Assembly (NCBI RefSeq): GCF_023195755.1
Contig: NZ_CP096203.1
Coordinates: 1,116,001 to 1,180,000 of the forward strand
DNA length: 64,000 nt
Reading direction: 5' to 3'
From: Chryseobacterium nepalense
GTDB lineage: Bacteria; Bacteroidota; Bacteroidia; Flavobacteriales; Weeksellaceae
Every line of letters begins with the position of its first letter. Positions within the stretch are counted from its first letter, which is position 1. Below, one piece after another: positions 16,380-25,552 of the stretch. The notes under the pieces are model-generated. The model was not told the DNA's origin and did no database searches. It saw nothing but the letters and a program-made list of their open reading frames with translations. A program made the position numbers and the translations under genes.

Positions 16380-19116
16380 ACTGGATGATTAATTTTAAAG
16401 TAAATAATTTTCTGGTATGTACTTTTACAAAATAGACGCCTTTCGGAAGGTTTTCATTCACCAGGGAGAAACGCTGGTTGTTGATATTTTTTGATTCATA
16501 GAGAAGATCTCCGTTTGCTGAAAGCAATTCTATTTTTTCTATGGGATAATCACTCTTTATAAAGGTAGGTTCTCCCGGTTTTGTAGGATTCGGATACAAG
16601 ATTACATTTTTCTCAGTAGTTTTTGTTTCTCCCGTTCCCAATGTCGGGCCGGTTACCTGAAACTGTAGCCTGTTGGATACCTCGGTATACGAATCATTGG
16701 TAAACATTACCATATAATAATTTCCGGGTGTTGTTGGAACTGCTGTTCCCTGAATGGTTTTTGTACCTTGGGTAATTCCGTCAAAATACGTATAAGAAAT
16801 AAAATTATCATCCGGAACGGTAATATTCTGAGGATAAATTCCCAACCAGTCTTTAATAATACCCGGAGAATCGGTCCAGGAAGCTGTGATATTTTCACCT
16901 AATGTGTAAACAGGCTTATTGGTCCAGAGTTCGGTTACAATATCTCCGACTTTAAAGAAAACTTTTTCGCCTATTGTCGTGTAACCATCTTCTAAGAAAT
17001 ACTGTGCATAATAATATCCTTTTGCAAGACCTGTGAAATTGAGTGTACCAGAAGCCGTGGTCACGTAGCTCCATTGTGTAGAATTTACATTCCCCGGCGT
17101 ATGTCCCATTTTATAGATCCCGATCCAGTCTTTGGTAAGATTTGGTCCGCTGGAGAAATTAACGGTTACCGTTCCGCCGACAGGATACACGTCAGAAGTT
17201 GTTGAAAGCACCACTTTCGGTCCTACATAAAAATTTTTCCTTGGGGTAATTTCCGTATAGCTGTTGTTCGCAAAAAAGCCTGCAAAATACTGACCTTTAG
17301 TAGCAATTCCGTTCGGAAATGAAGCTGTTCCCGATGTCTGTCCGTTGGTATAGACGAAAGCCTGTGAAGTTACAGCCGCAGGATTCTGGCCCTTCTTGTA
17401 AATTCCTACCCAATCCTGATTATTTCCTGGACCATCTGTAAAATTGGCTGTAATTGGCTCGTTTTGGAGATATTCTGTTTTATTTAAAGTAAAAACAGGA
17501 TTTGAAACAACACTTCCGGTTACCGTAAATTCTTTTACATCGCTCCAGTCACTCCATTCCATATTTCGGTCTCTGTAGCGTACTTTCACATAATAAACAC
17601 CATTGGTAATAGAGTTTGCATCGATTGTAGCTTTTGTAATATCAACGCCGGCATTAAGGTTTTTGGTAATATCAGGCGTTCCGTTTCCGTCTTTCCCAAA
17701 CCAGTTTTCGTAATCTCTGTAAAATTCCTTTTCAATAATGGAAAAATCTGCAGCTTTACTAATTAAAAACTGAGTCGTATTCAGCAATTCTCCGTTCGAA
17801 CTTGAAAATGCACTTCCGTTTAAAGTTAAAGGCAAAGTAACCGGTGCGGTAAATGTGTTTGAAATAATAGGCTTTGCCGGCTTAGGCTGATTTTTATACC
17901 GGTGGAACGTGTCAATCAGTTCATTATATTTTTTGTGATACACTCCTCCGATGGAATAGGATTCAACATCTACTTTTCCTGTGTTCACATCCACTTCCAC
18001 GATCTGGTACGTCCAGTCAGTAAGGGTTTTCTGAACATCATCAAAATCCTGTTCGGTAGACATTCCCCAATACTGGTCCCATGCAACACCACCGGAAATA
18101 ATCTGGTAATTCGGCGTATTTTTCAGCTGTCCCCTGTGATACAAATGGTGATGCGCTCCGACGTGCATTAAATATTTTGAAGAAGTGGTTAAAAGAGGAG
18201 CGGCACTGTTTCTTACCCAGGTTGAAATATCTCCTACATATTGCTCTGCCTGGTAAGGTCTGTGACTTAAAGAAATAATCCAGTCTACAGTAGAATCGTT
18301 CTCAGCCGCATTTAAAATCTGCTGCAGCCAGGTCATCTGCGCAGAACCGGTATGTTCAGAACTTAAACTGATAAACAAAACATTTCCCGCCTGCTGAGCG
18401 TAATAGTTCTCATTTCCGGATGAGATATTTTTATATTTTATTTCATCGATATAAAAATGAGCGTAATAAGAATTCATTCCAAGAGTTCCGTAGGTTTCGT
18501 GATTTCCTACCGTGGTCTGTATAGGAAGATATGGTGAAAGATTGATATTCTTTTTAAAATGAACATTTTCATAATGATCGAGTGTTCCCACATCCACCTG
18601 ATCTCCGACCATAAAAGTCAAAGCAACATTATCGGAAGGATCAGAATTTGGACCGAACTTTTCCTTTAGCTTTTTATAGGCATTTAGCGTTAAGGTGTCA
18701 TATCTCGGTTCTGCCTTGATTTGATTGTCTCCCATAATCAGGAAACGGATTTTCCCGTTAGCCGTTGCGGCCTGCCCCGGCAAAGGCAGTGTTCTGAAAT
18801 TGTAAACCGCAGATTCGCTGCTTCCTGTTCTGATTTTGTAATAATATTTCGTGTTCGGCTGAAGGTTGGTGATTTTTGCCGTATGATAATAATAATTATT
18901 GTTGTAACCGGTATCGGAAAATATATTAGTGGTTCCTGTAAAGGTCACATTAAGATTGGCTGGATTTGTTCCGTAAAAAACGGTTGTTTCGGTGTTTGAT
19001 GATGTTTTCCAGCTGACAATCATTGAATTCGGTGTCGGATTTTGTAAATAAGGATACAGAGCCTGCCCGAAAGCCATCTGGACGGCAAAGCAAAAAAAGA
19101 ATAAAAGCTGTTTCAT
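16378..19116 (-). CDS. Purple-acid-phosphatase-like metallophosphoesterase, T9SS-secreted
   Basis: A 912-residue secreted protein. A signal peptide ends at MAFG/QALY. A purple-acid-phosphatase N-terminal or Fn3 domain covers about 20-110. A calcineurin-like phosphoesterase follows (about 120-370) with metal-site motifs LIMGDNQ, MVGDQVD, VGNHETY, SHRPY and HVGAHHHLYHRG. Three similar Ig-like repeats come next (about 540-820), each with a DWVGIY, DWIGIY or DWLGIY core. The last 75 residues form a type A T9SS sorting domain starting at ILYPNPT, so it is exported across the outer membrane. Family enzymes hydrolyse phosphomonoesters or diesters. The true substrate, and a phosphate-regulated expression, are guesses. 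Confidence 0.92.
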   Translation of the reverse strand: MKQLLFFFCFAVQMAFGQALYPYLQNPTPNSMIVSWKTSSNTETTVFYGTNPANLNVTFTGTTNIFSDTGYNNNYYYHTAKITNLQPNTKYYYKIRTGSSESAVYNFRTLPLPGQAATANGKIRFLIMGDNQIKAEPRYDTLTLNAYKKLKEKFGPNSDPSDNVALTFMVGDQVDVGTLDHYENVHFKKNINLSPYLPIQTTVGNHETYGTLGMNSYYAHFYIDEIKYKNISSGNENYYAQQAGNVLFISLSSEHTGSAQMTWLQQILNAAENDSTVDWIISLSHRPYQAEQYVGDISTWVRNSAAPLLTTSSKYLMHVGAHHHLYHRGQLKNTPNYQIISGGVAWDQYWGMSTEQDFDDVQKTLTDWTYQIVEVDVNTGKVDVESYSIGGVYHKKYNELIDTFHRYKNQPKPAKPIISNTFTAPVTLPLTLNGSAFSSSNGELLNTTQFLISKAADFSIIEKEFYRDYENWFGKDGNGTPDITKNLNAGVDITKATIDANSITNGVYYVKVRYRDRNMEWSDWSDVKEFTVTGSVVSNPVFTLNKTEYLQNEPITANFTDGPGNNQDWVGIYKKGQNPAAVTSQAFVYTNGQTSGTASFPNGIATKGQYFAGFFANNSYTEITPRKNFYVGPKVVLSTTSDVYPVGGTVTVNFSSGPNLTKDWIGIYKMGHTPGNVNSTQWSYVTTASGTLNFTGLAKGYYYAQYFLEDGYTTIGEKVFFKVGDIVTELWTNKPVYTLGENITASWTDSPGIIKDWLGIYPQNITVPDDNFISYTYFDGITQGTKTIQGTAVPTTPGNYYMVMFTNDSYTEVSNRLQFQVTGPTLGTGETKTTEKNVILYPNPTKPGEPTFIKSDYPIEKIELLSANGDLLYESKNINNQRFSLVNENLPKGVYFVKVHTRKLFTLKLIIQ

Positions 19117-19296
19117 GAGTACAATTTGTATAATGTTTTAATAGTTTAGCTGATATAACAAGGCTGAAGAAGCCATTTTTATCATCGTGCAAAAGTAAAA
19201 TACACATGTAAACTGTATCTGATGGTAACTTCAAGGAAATATTAATTTATACCCGGTATTTTCTTTAAAATTTCATTATATTTTAATGGTAATGTG

Positions 19297-19329
19297 TTTG
19301 GAATATTGAAAAAAAGATTTGTATATTTG
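19297..19329 (+). promoter_or_regulatory. Promoter of rplS (-33 TTTG, -7 TATATTTG)
   Basis: TTTG at 19297-19300 and TATATTTG at 19322-19329 are 21 bases apart, close to the Bacteroidota consensus. The predicted transcript has a leader of about 60 bases before the rplS ATG at 19399. I see no clear ligand-binding or L19-binding structure in that leader by eye. Confidence 0.72.
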
Positions 19330-19398
19330 CAACCTGTTATTCAACCTCTGACGAAGTCCGTGTAAGTTGCTTAGCTTAAACATTTTATTTTATTAATA

Positions 19399-19755
19399 AT
19401 GGATTTATTAAAGTACGTACAAGACAAGTACATTACAAAAAAAGAATTCCCTGAATTCAAAGCGGGTGATACAATCACTGTTTATTACGAGATTAAAGAA
19501 GGTCAGAAAACAAGAACTCAGTTCTTCAAAGGAACAGTTATCCAATTAAGAGGTACCGGTTCTACAAAAACTTTCACGATCAGAAAAATGTCTGGTGATG
19601 TAGGAGTAGAAAGAGTATTCCCAATCAACATGCCTGCTCTTCAAAAAATTGAAGTTGACAGAAGAGGTAGAGTTAGAAGATCAAGAATCTACTACTTCAG
19701 AGACCTTAGAGGTAAAAAAGCGAGAATTAAAGACGCTGCTTACAAGAAGAAATAA
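19399..19755 (+). CDS. rplS: 50S ribosomal protein L19
   Basis: A 118-residue ribosomal protein at the 30S-50S interface. It is recognised by FKAGDTITVYYEIKEG, RTQFFKGTVIQLRG, TFTIRKMSGDVGVERVFP and the C-terminal KIEVDRRGRVRRSRIYYF. The length is normal, with a basic tail. It is monocistronic here, with its own strong promoter and terminator; trmD and rimM, often linked to rplS in other phyla, are absent. Confidence 0.98.
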   Translation: MDLLKYVQDKYITKKEFPEFKAGDTITVYYEIKEGQKTRTQFFKGTVIQLRGTGSTKTFTIRKMSGDVGVERVFPINMPALQKIEVDRRGRVRRSRIYYFRDLRGKKARIKDAAYKKK

Positions 19756-19776
19756 TTCAGACAACAATACATACGG

Positions 19777-19810
19777 AAAGAGACTGCTCATTTTAAGCGG
19801 TCTTTTTTCA
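19777..19810 (+). terminator. Intrinsic terminator of rplS
   Basis: A 12-bp stem with two G-U pairs (19777-19788 with 19796-19807) formed by AAAGAGACTGCT and AGCGGTCTTTTT, ending in a T run. Confidence 0.8.
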
Positions 19811-19847
19811 TTTTTACCTTCGGCAGCACTTTCATATTGCTACAATA

Positions 19848-19881
19848 TTTGATTTTTATTCAATAAATTTAAATATATTTG
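19848..19881 (+). promoter_or_regulatory. Promoter of the GH5 gene
   Basis: TTTG at 19848-19851 and TATATTTG at 19874-19881, 22 bases apart, about 59 bases before the ATG at 19940. Confidence 0.6.
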
Positions 19882-19939
19882 TGATTATCAAATAGTCATT
19901 CTTAAAAATACCCCATAATATTTAATAATTAAAACAACT

Positions 19940-21661
19940 ATGAAACGAGCCATCCTACTATCCGCTTTTTTATTGTCTCAATTTGGGACATCACAGCTTT
20001 TAAAAACCAACGGCCAAAAAATCGTTAACGACAAAGGTGAAAATGTACAACTGAGAGGTCTGGGTCTTGGAGGATGGATGCTTCAGGAAGGCTATATGCT
20101 GAAGACGGCAGATTTTGCCGGACCTCAATACAAAATCAAAGAAAAAATTGCTGAACTCATCGGAGAAGACGGAATGAATGAGTTTTACAAAGCATACCTT
20201 AAAAACGGCATTACCAAACAGGATATTGATTTTTTGAAGAAAGCCGGATTCAATTCGATAAGACTTCCGATGCACTACAATCTTTACACCTTACCTATTG
20301 AAAAAGAATCTAAAAAAGGTCAAAATACCTGGCTGGAAGAAGGTTTTAAGATGACCGATGATCTTTTAAAATGGTGTGCCGATAATAAAATGTACCTGAT
20401 CCTGGATCTTCACGCTGCTCCGGGCGGACAGGGAAATGACGTGAATATTTCCGACAATGACAAATCAAAACCTTCTCTTTGGGAAAGTGAGGAAAATCAG
20501 AAAAAAACAATTGCGTTATGGAAAAAACTGGCAGAAAGATATAAAGATGAGCCATGGATCGGAGGATATGATTTAATCAATGAACCCAACATCAATTTCA
20601 CCGGAAAAAATCCGAACGGAACCGATGAAATGTCGAATGCACCGCTTTGGAAACTTCAGAAAGATATTACAGAAGCTATACGTACGGTTGATAAAAAGCA
20701 CATCATCATCATTGAAGGAAACGGCTGGGGAAATAATTACAATGGACTTACGCCGCTTTGGGATAACAATATGGTTTTCAGCTTCCATAAATACTGGAAT
20801 TATACGGATGATGCTACTATTAAATTTGCACTGGATCTTCGTGAAAAGCACAATATCCCGATCTGGCTGGGCGAAACAGGTGAAAACTCAAATGTGTGGT
20901 TTACGGAGCTGATTCAGCTTTTGGATAAACACAACATCGGTTATGCATTCTGGCCAATGAAAAAAATCGATAATATTGCAGGAGTTACCAACGTAAAAAT
21001 CACTCCCGAATATCAGAAATTGTTGAATTATTGGCAGAACGGCGGCGAAAAACCTTCGAAAGAATTTGCCAAAAAAGCGCTGATGCAGATTGCAGAAAAC
21101 TATAAATTCAGCAATGTTGAGGTTAAAAATGATGTGATTGATGCGATGTTCAGGCAGACAACGGATGCTTCCACAAAACCTTTTAAAAATCTCCAGGCTC
21201 CCGGTAAAATTTTGGCAACCGATTATGATCTGGGAAGAATGGGTTCAGCTTACCTTGATAATGATTATGTGAATCTTTGGGTAAGTGATCCGGCGAAAAG
21301 ATCCGAATGGAATTCCGGAAACCAGCTGAGAAATGATGGCGTCGACATTTATAAATCCAATACCAATGAATATTACGTAGGAAAAACGGAAAGCGGAGAA
21401 TGGCTTCAATATACCATTAACGCCAAAACCGACAAAACCTATACTTTCGATTTTAATTATGCAAGCAGCAATGTAGCAAAAATCAGGATTGAAGATGCTT
21501 CAGGAAAACAATTATCTACTGTTTCATTAGCATCCACAGGCGGCAATGAGATCTGGAAAACCCTTTCTGTGAAAGGCATCAGCCTTAAAAAAGGAGAAAA
21601 TAAAATCCGGATCTATTTCGAAAATAATGGTATAAACCTTAATTATTTTGAGGTGAAATAA
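19940..21661 (+). CDS. Secreted GH5 glycoside hydrolase with C-terminal CBM6-like module
   Basis: Endo- or exo-glucanase-like enzyme of 573 residues with a signal peptide to FGTS/QLLK. The GH5 barrel (about 25-375) shows NVQLRGLGLGGWM, FNSIRLPMHYN, the acid/base Glu215 in INEPN and the nucleophile Glu312 in WLGETGEN. A carbohydrate-binding module of the CBM6 type occupies about 435-573 (ATDYDLGRMG, ESGEWLQYTI, LKKGENKIRIYFENNGINLNYFEV). The opening RGLGLGGWM resembles GH5 members active on beta-glucans, including beta-1,3-glucans, but the substrate is not fixed by this. No T9SS domain is present. It appears monocistronic. Confidence 0.93.
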   Translation: MKRAILLSAFLLSQFGTSQLLKTNGQKIVNDKGENVQLRGLGLGGWMLQEGYMLKTADFAGPQYKIKEKIAELIGEDGMNEFYKAYLKNGITKQDIDFLKKAGFNSIRLPMHYNLYTLPIEKESKKGQNTWLEEGFKMTDDLLKWCADNKMYLILDLHAAPGGQGNDVNISDNDKSKPSLWESEENQKKTIALWKKLAERYKDEPWIGGYDLINEPNINFTGKNPNGTDEMSNAPLWKLQKDITEAIRTVDKKHIIIIEGNGWGNNYNGLTPLWDNNMVFSFHKYWNYTDDATIKFALDLREKHNIPIWLGETGENSNVWFTELIQLLDKHNIGYAFWPMKKIDNIAGVTNVKITPEYQKLLNYWQNGGEKPSKEFAKKALMQIAENYKFSNVEVKNDVIDAMFRQTTDASTKPFKNLQAPGKILATDYDLGRMGSAYLDNDYVNLWVSDPAKRSEWNSGNQLRNDGVDIYKSNTNEYYVGKTESGEWLQYTINAKTDKTYTFDFNYASSNVAKIRIEDASGKQLSTVSLASTGGNEIWKTLSVKGISLKKGENKIRIYFENNGINLNYFEVK

Positions 21662-21680
21662 GAAAAAATCTTAAATTGCA

Positions 21681-21719
21681 AATCCCTTTTAGTTATCTGA
21701 AAGGGATTTATTTTTTTAA
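21681..21719 (+). terminator. Intrinsic terminator of the GH5 gene
   Basis: Stem AATCCCTTT (21681-21689) with AAAGGGATT (21700-21708), followed by TATTTTTTTTAAT. Confidence 0.88.
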
Positions 21720-21886
21720 TTTTTAACCGCAAAAGAAACAACAGATTTTAGCACTAATCTTTATTATACAATAGAATACATTAGCTAAAATTCCTGAGTT
21801 TATTATTTTGCAGACTTTAAATAAGCTAAAATATTAACATTATAAAATATCTTTTACCTCTTGCGGTAAATATCAAACAAAATATT

Positions 21887-22765
21887 ATGAAAAAAATCGG
21901 GTTATTATTTGTTTTGATTTCGGCATTTGTTTTTGGCCAGCAATCTGTTTTAGAACAAAAAATCAACGCAATTATTAAAGATAAAAATGCTACGGTAGGA
22001 ATTTCCGTTCTGGGCTTTGAAAATGGTTTTAAATACAATAAAAACGCCGACAAGAAACTCCCGATGCAAAGCGTTTTTAAATTTCATATTGCTGCAGCTG
22101 TCCTGGATTATGTTGATAAGGGAAAACTGTCACTGGATCAAAAAATCCTTTTAAATAATGCCAATTTACATGAAAATACCTGGTCGCCGCTTCGCGATAA
22201 ATATCCGAAGGGAAATGTTGAAGTACCTCTAAGCGAAATCCTTGAATATACGGTCGCTAAAAGTGATAATAACGGCTGCGATATTCTCCTGAAATTACTG
22301 GGAGGAACAAAAACGGTACAGAGATTTATGAATTCTAAAGATGTAAGAGGTTTCCAGATCAAGTTCAATGAAGCAGAAATGCATAAAGACTGGAACGCGC
22401 AGTATGAAAATTACAGCACCGCAGCCTCTGCAACAGAGGTTCTGAAAAAATTCTATGACGGGAAATTACTCTCCAAAATGTCTACGGATTACCTGATGAA
22501 AGTAATGCTTTCTACCTCTACCGGAAAAAATAAACTGATTGAACAACTTCCGGAAAATACACCCGTAGCGCGAAAAACGGGAGCTTCCGGAAAGAATAAT
22601 GCAGGCTTAACGGGCGCTGAAAATGAAATTGCCATCGTTACTTTACCGAATGGCAAACATTATGCAATAGCTGTATTTGTCAGTAACTCAACGGAAACGA
22701 ATATGGTCAACTGCAAAATGATTTCGGATATATCAAAGTCGGTCTGGGATTATTTTAATAAGTAA
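21887..22765 (+). CDS. bla: Class A beta-lactamase (subclass A2, CIA/CGA-like)
   Basis: Serine beta-lactamase of 292 residues exported to the periplasm (signal peptide to FVFG/QQSV). The catalytic S-x-x-K is SVFK with Ser62 and Lys65. The SDN loop is at 126-128 in KSDNNGCD. KTG lies at 230-232 in RKTGASG. Glu162, in EAEMH, is the probable Ambler Glu166, where other class A enzymes have ExxLN. This pattern, with the extended loop lengths, fits the A2 branch found in Bacteroidota, which includes the chromosomal extended-spectrum CIA and CGA enzymes of Chryseobacterium. Hydrolysis of penicillins and cephalosporins is expected. No regulator such as ampR or blaI is adjacent, so expression is probably constitutive. 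A 135-residue secreted protein is encoded 30 bases downstream. Confidence 0.93.
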   Translation: MKKIGLLFVLISAFVFGQQSVLEQKINAIIKDKNATVGISVLGFENGFKYNKNADKKLPMQSVFKFHIAAAVLDYVDKGKLSLDQKILLNNANLHENTWSPLRDKYPKGNVEVPLSEILEYTVAKSDNNGCDILLKLLGGTKTVQRFMNSKDVRGFQIKFNEAEMHKDWNAQYENYSTAASATEVLKKFYDGKLLSKMSTDYLMKVMLSTSTGKNKLIEQLPENTPVARKTGASGKNNAGLTGAENEIAIVTLPNGKHYAIAVFVSNSTETNMVNCKMISDISKSVWDYFNK

Positions 22766-22795
22766 AAATTTAACCTTAATTTTAAAACCGTTAAA

Positions 22796-23203
22796 ATGAA
22801 AAAAATATTATTAACAATAGGGCTATTCAGCACAGTATTATTCTTTGCACAGAAAAACGAAAATTATCTTGTCGTGGGTTATCACAGCATTTGCTGCGGT
22901 ACGCCTTCCGATAAGCCGGTAATGGATTTTATCAATACATTCAGGACCAAAAATAAAATAAAAAATTTTGAAGTTTACCGTCAGAACGGACTGGGAAGAG
23001 AAGGAGAATTCAATCTGTATATCGGAACCGATGCATTTTCTAAGACTCAGAAAATGCAGTTTGTAAACGGTCTGAAAGCAGCAATTGATGCCCAAAACAG
23101 AATGAAAAAGCCTAACCGAGACGGTAATGTAAGCTTTGACGAGACTGAAGTCATCAAAAAAGCCGATCTTTCAAACGCAAGAAATTTAACCCTAATCAAA
23201 TAA
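22796..23203 (+). CDS. Small secreted protein, family not recognised
   Basis: A 135-residue precursor with a signal peptide to LFFA/QKNE. The mature part contains a vicinal Cys pair in HSICCGTPSDKP and the block YRQNGLGREGEFNLYIGTD. It is otherwise soluble and moderately basic, without membrane helices or repeats. It lies 30 bases after the beta-lactamase gene and 25 before the 3-hydroxybutyryl-CoA dehydrogenase gene, so all three could share a transcript. No function can be assigned. Location is probably periplasmic. Confidence 0.75.
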   Translation: MKKILLTIGLFSTVLFFAQKNENYLVVGYHSICCGTPSDKPVMDFINTFRTKNKIKNFEVYRQNGLGREGEFNLYIGTDAFSKTQKMQFVNGLKAAIDAQNRMKKPNRDGNVSFDETEVIKKADLSNARNLTLIK

Positions 23204-23228
23204 AAATTAATTAACTAAATAAGGAAAA

Positions 23229-24122
23229 ATGATCAGAAACATTGTCGTTATCGGAGCCGGAACCATGGGAAATGGTATTGCCCATACTTTTGCACAAAGC
23301 GGTTTTAAAGTAAACCTGGTAGATGTATCTCAGGAAGCTTTGGACAGAGGGCTTAAAACCATTACTACCAATCTCGACAGAATAATTGCAAAGGGAAACC
23401 TTACGGAAGAACAAAAAGCTGAAACATTAGGCAATATTAATACTTTCACTGCACTTCAGGATGCGGTGAGCTCTGCAGATCTTATCGTAGAAGCAGCAAC
23501 GGAAAATCAGGAATTAAAACTAAAAATTTTCGGTCAGATGGATGAGTTTGCACCGGAAAACTGCATTCTGGCCACCAATACGTCTTCTATTTCCATTACG
23601 AAGATCGCGGCTGCCACCAAAAGAGCGGATAAAGTAATCGGGATGCACTTTATGAATCCTGTTCCTATCATGAAGCTTGTAGAGATCATCAAAGGATATT
23701 CTACTTCCAAAGAAACTTTTAATGCGATTTACGAAATGAGCAAAACGTTAGGAAAAGTTCCTGTAGAAGTTAATGATTATCCGGGATTTGTGGCTAACAG
23801 AATCCTTATGCCGATGATCAATGAATCTATCGAAACCTTATACAACGGTGTTGCCGGTGTTGAGGAAATTGATACGGTAATGAAATTGGGAATGGCTCAT
23901 CCGATGGGACCTCTTCAATTGGCAGATTTCATCGGTCTTGATGTTTGTCTGGCAATCCTGAATGTAATGTACGATGGCTTTAAAAATCCGAAATATGCAC
24001 CGAATCCATTATTGGTAAATATGGTGATGGCTGGAAAATTAGGGGTAAAATCAGGAGAAGGCTTCTATGATTATTCTGAAAGCAAGAAAGCTGAAAAAGT
24101 GGCGAAAATGTTTTCGAAATAA
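23229..24122 (+). CDS. 3-hydroxybutyryl-CoA dehydrogenase
   Basis: Cytoplasmic NAD-dependent dehydrogenase that interconverts 3-hydroxyacyl-CoA and 3-oxoacyl-CoA. It has 297 residues. The Rossmann domain begins with VIGAGTMGNGIA (GxGxxG) and includes VEAATENQELK. The 3HCDH signature is NDYPGFVANRILMPMINES, and the C-terminal domain has GMAHPMGPLQLADFIGLD. His of MHFMNPVP is the catalytic histidine of the family. It may feed acetoacetyl-CoA to the CoA transferase encoded at 12240-15659, in butyrate or fatty-acid metabolism. This could be called hbd or paaH; the sequence alone does not decide. Confidence 0.94.
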   Translation: MIRNIVVIGAGTMGNGIAHTFAQSGFKVNLVDVSQEALDRGLKTITTNLDRIIAKGNLTEEQKAETLGNINTFTALQDAVSSADLIVEAATENQELKLKIFGQMDEFAPENCILATNTSSISITKIAAATKRADKVIGMHFMNPVPIMKLVEIIKGYSTSKETFNAIYEMSKTLGKVPVEVNDYPGFVANRILMPMINESIETLYNGVAGVEEIDTVMKLGMAHPMGPLQLADFIGLDVCLAILNVMYDGFKNPKYAPNPLLVNMVMAGKLGVKSGEGFYDYSESKKAEKVAKMFSK

Positions 24123-24197
24123 AAGAAAATGAATGGTGGATGATCAACTGTGCATTTTAATTGATTTGCGTTACAAAATTGATTAATTTCACCATCC

Positions 24198-25514
24198 ATG
24201 AAATTTAAAGAACGAAATATTCAGATATCAATGATCATCATTACGTTAATGATGATCATTTTGCGTTTTTTACTGAACGAAAAAGGCAGAACCAATCCGG
24301 ATTCTATCCGTTATATGAGGTTTGCCCATGTTTTTCCGACGATTGATAATACCACTACTCCATTAGGTTATCCTGTAAGCATTAAAATTTTTACTTTTTT
24401 TGGGGCGGATGAATTCTGGAGCAGTAAAATTGTAGGGATTTCAGCCTTCCTGTTTATTCTTTTTTTTACCTGGAAAAAGAAATTCTTCTTTAAAGAATCT
24501 GTGGTTTTATGTGCACTTTTCAGCTTTCTGTCGATTTACTCCTATACGATGAGTGAAGCACTGATACTGCCTTTTGTGCTGCTATTTCTCTATACCTGTT
24601 CATTAATCATTGAAGGTAAACTGAAAAAAGGCAAAGCTGTTTTTTATCTTTCATTATCCTTAATTGCACTGTACAATATACGGTACAGTTCGCTTTTTAT
24701 TATGGCCGGGACCGGACTTTTCGGATTGATTTTTTTGAAAAGAAAGTACTCGGCGGTCTTTATTATTTCAGGTTTGACCGGTGGTATATTCGTGGTTTTA
24801 TATAAATTTTTATTCATTGATTATTTTAATCAAAACTACGTCAATGAATTTCTCGAAATCGGTCTACATCCTACTTCCAAGCTTTTGGTGGAGCTGTTTC
24901 AGGGGTTATGCACCACTTTTAATCCTTTCATTCATATTGCAAATCCGGGAGGAGGAATCATCAATTATGCGATCTATGGTATCGGGCTTTTAAACATCCT
25001 TTTGATATGCTGGTTATTTATCAGATATAAACTTTCCGAGATTGAGTTTTTCTTTGTTTTCATCAGTATTTCGGGGATTGTCTGTTCCTATTTAATACAA
25101 TATTTTTATTCTGTAAATCCTATTGATTACCGTTTAATGGCTCCGTTCAGCTTTGCAGTATGGCTGGTATACTTCAGAAAGCTTTTCCTTCTATTCAACA
25201 ATAACGTATATGCGATCGGTTTTTTAAGTCTTGCTTCAGGAATGCTTTTCACCTGGTTATCCAAAGGCAATTACCTGGAAAACAGAATGCAGATGAAACA
25301 GTTTTTACGATCAGAAAAACTGGATAAAGTACCTTTGAAATTCTATCTGGAAACTGCCGAAGATCTTGACAAAATACAGGTAGCGGAACTGATAAGCACC
25401 GTAAATCCGAATGTTACCCTGAGTTTTAAGCCGAAAGACACTTTAAGTAAAACAACATTAACGAGGCATAAAGTTTTGCAAAAAATAAAGATAGACAAGA
25501 ACAAATACCAATAA
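24198..25514 (+). CDS. Polytopic membrane protein, possible GT-C glycosyltransferase
   Basis: A 438-residue protein with about ten predicted membrane helices, from residue 9 to about 360, then a soluble tail of about 75 residues. The first loop has NPDSIRYMRFAHVFPTIDN, and an acidic residue in the first extracytoplasmic loop is typical of GT-C enzymes that use polyprenyl-phosphate sugars. No Pfam-level signature is certain by eye, so the role is a suggestion. There is no glycan-synthesis cluster next to it. It ends 38 bases before a small acidic protein gene. Confidence 0.72.
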   Translation: MKFKERNIQISMIIITLMMIILRFLLNEKGRTNPDSIRYMRFAHVFPTIDNTTTPLGYPVSIKIFTFFGADEFWSSKIVGISAFLFILFFTWKKKFFFKESVVLCALFSFLSIYSYTMSEALILPFVLLFLYTCSLIIEGKLKKGKAVFYLSLSLIALYNIRYSSLFIMAGTGLFGLIFLKRKYSAVFIISGLTGGIFVVLYKFLFIDYFNQNYVNEFLEIGLHPTSKLLVELFQGLCTTFNPFIHIANPGGGIINYAIYGIGLLNILLICWLFIRYKLSEIEFFFVFISISGIVCSYLIQYFYSVNPIDYRLMAPFSFAVWLVYFRKLFLLFNNNVYAIGFLSLASGMLFTWLSKGNYLENRMQMKQFLRSEKLDKVPLKFYLETAEDLDKIQVAELISTVNPNVTLSFKPKDTLSKTTLTRHKVLQKIKIDKNKYQ

Positions 25515-25520
25515 TTTTAT

Positions 25521-25528
25521 TATCTTTG
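25521..25528 (+). promoter_or_regulatory. Putative -7 box of the small acidic protein gene
   Basis: TATCTTTG fits TAnnTTTG, 25 bases before the ATG at 25553. No good -33 element is seen. Confidence 0.45.
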
Positions 25529-25552
25529 ATTCAAAGTTAAAACATTAAAAAA

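Noticed and set aside
19330..19398. Riboswitch or r-protein leader structure upstream of rplS
   Set aside because: Only weak short pairings could be found by eye. Covariation with related leaders would be needed to claim a structure.
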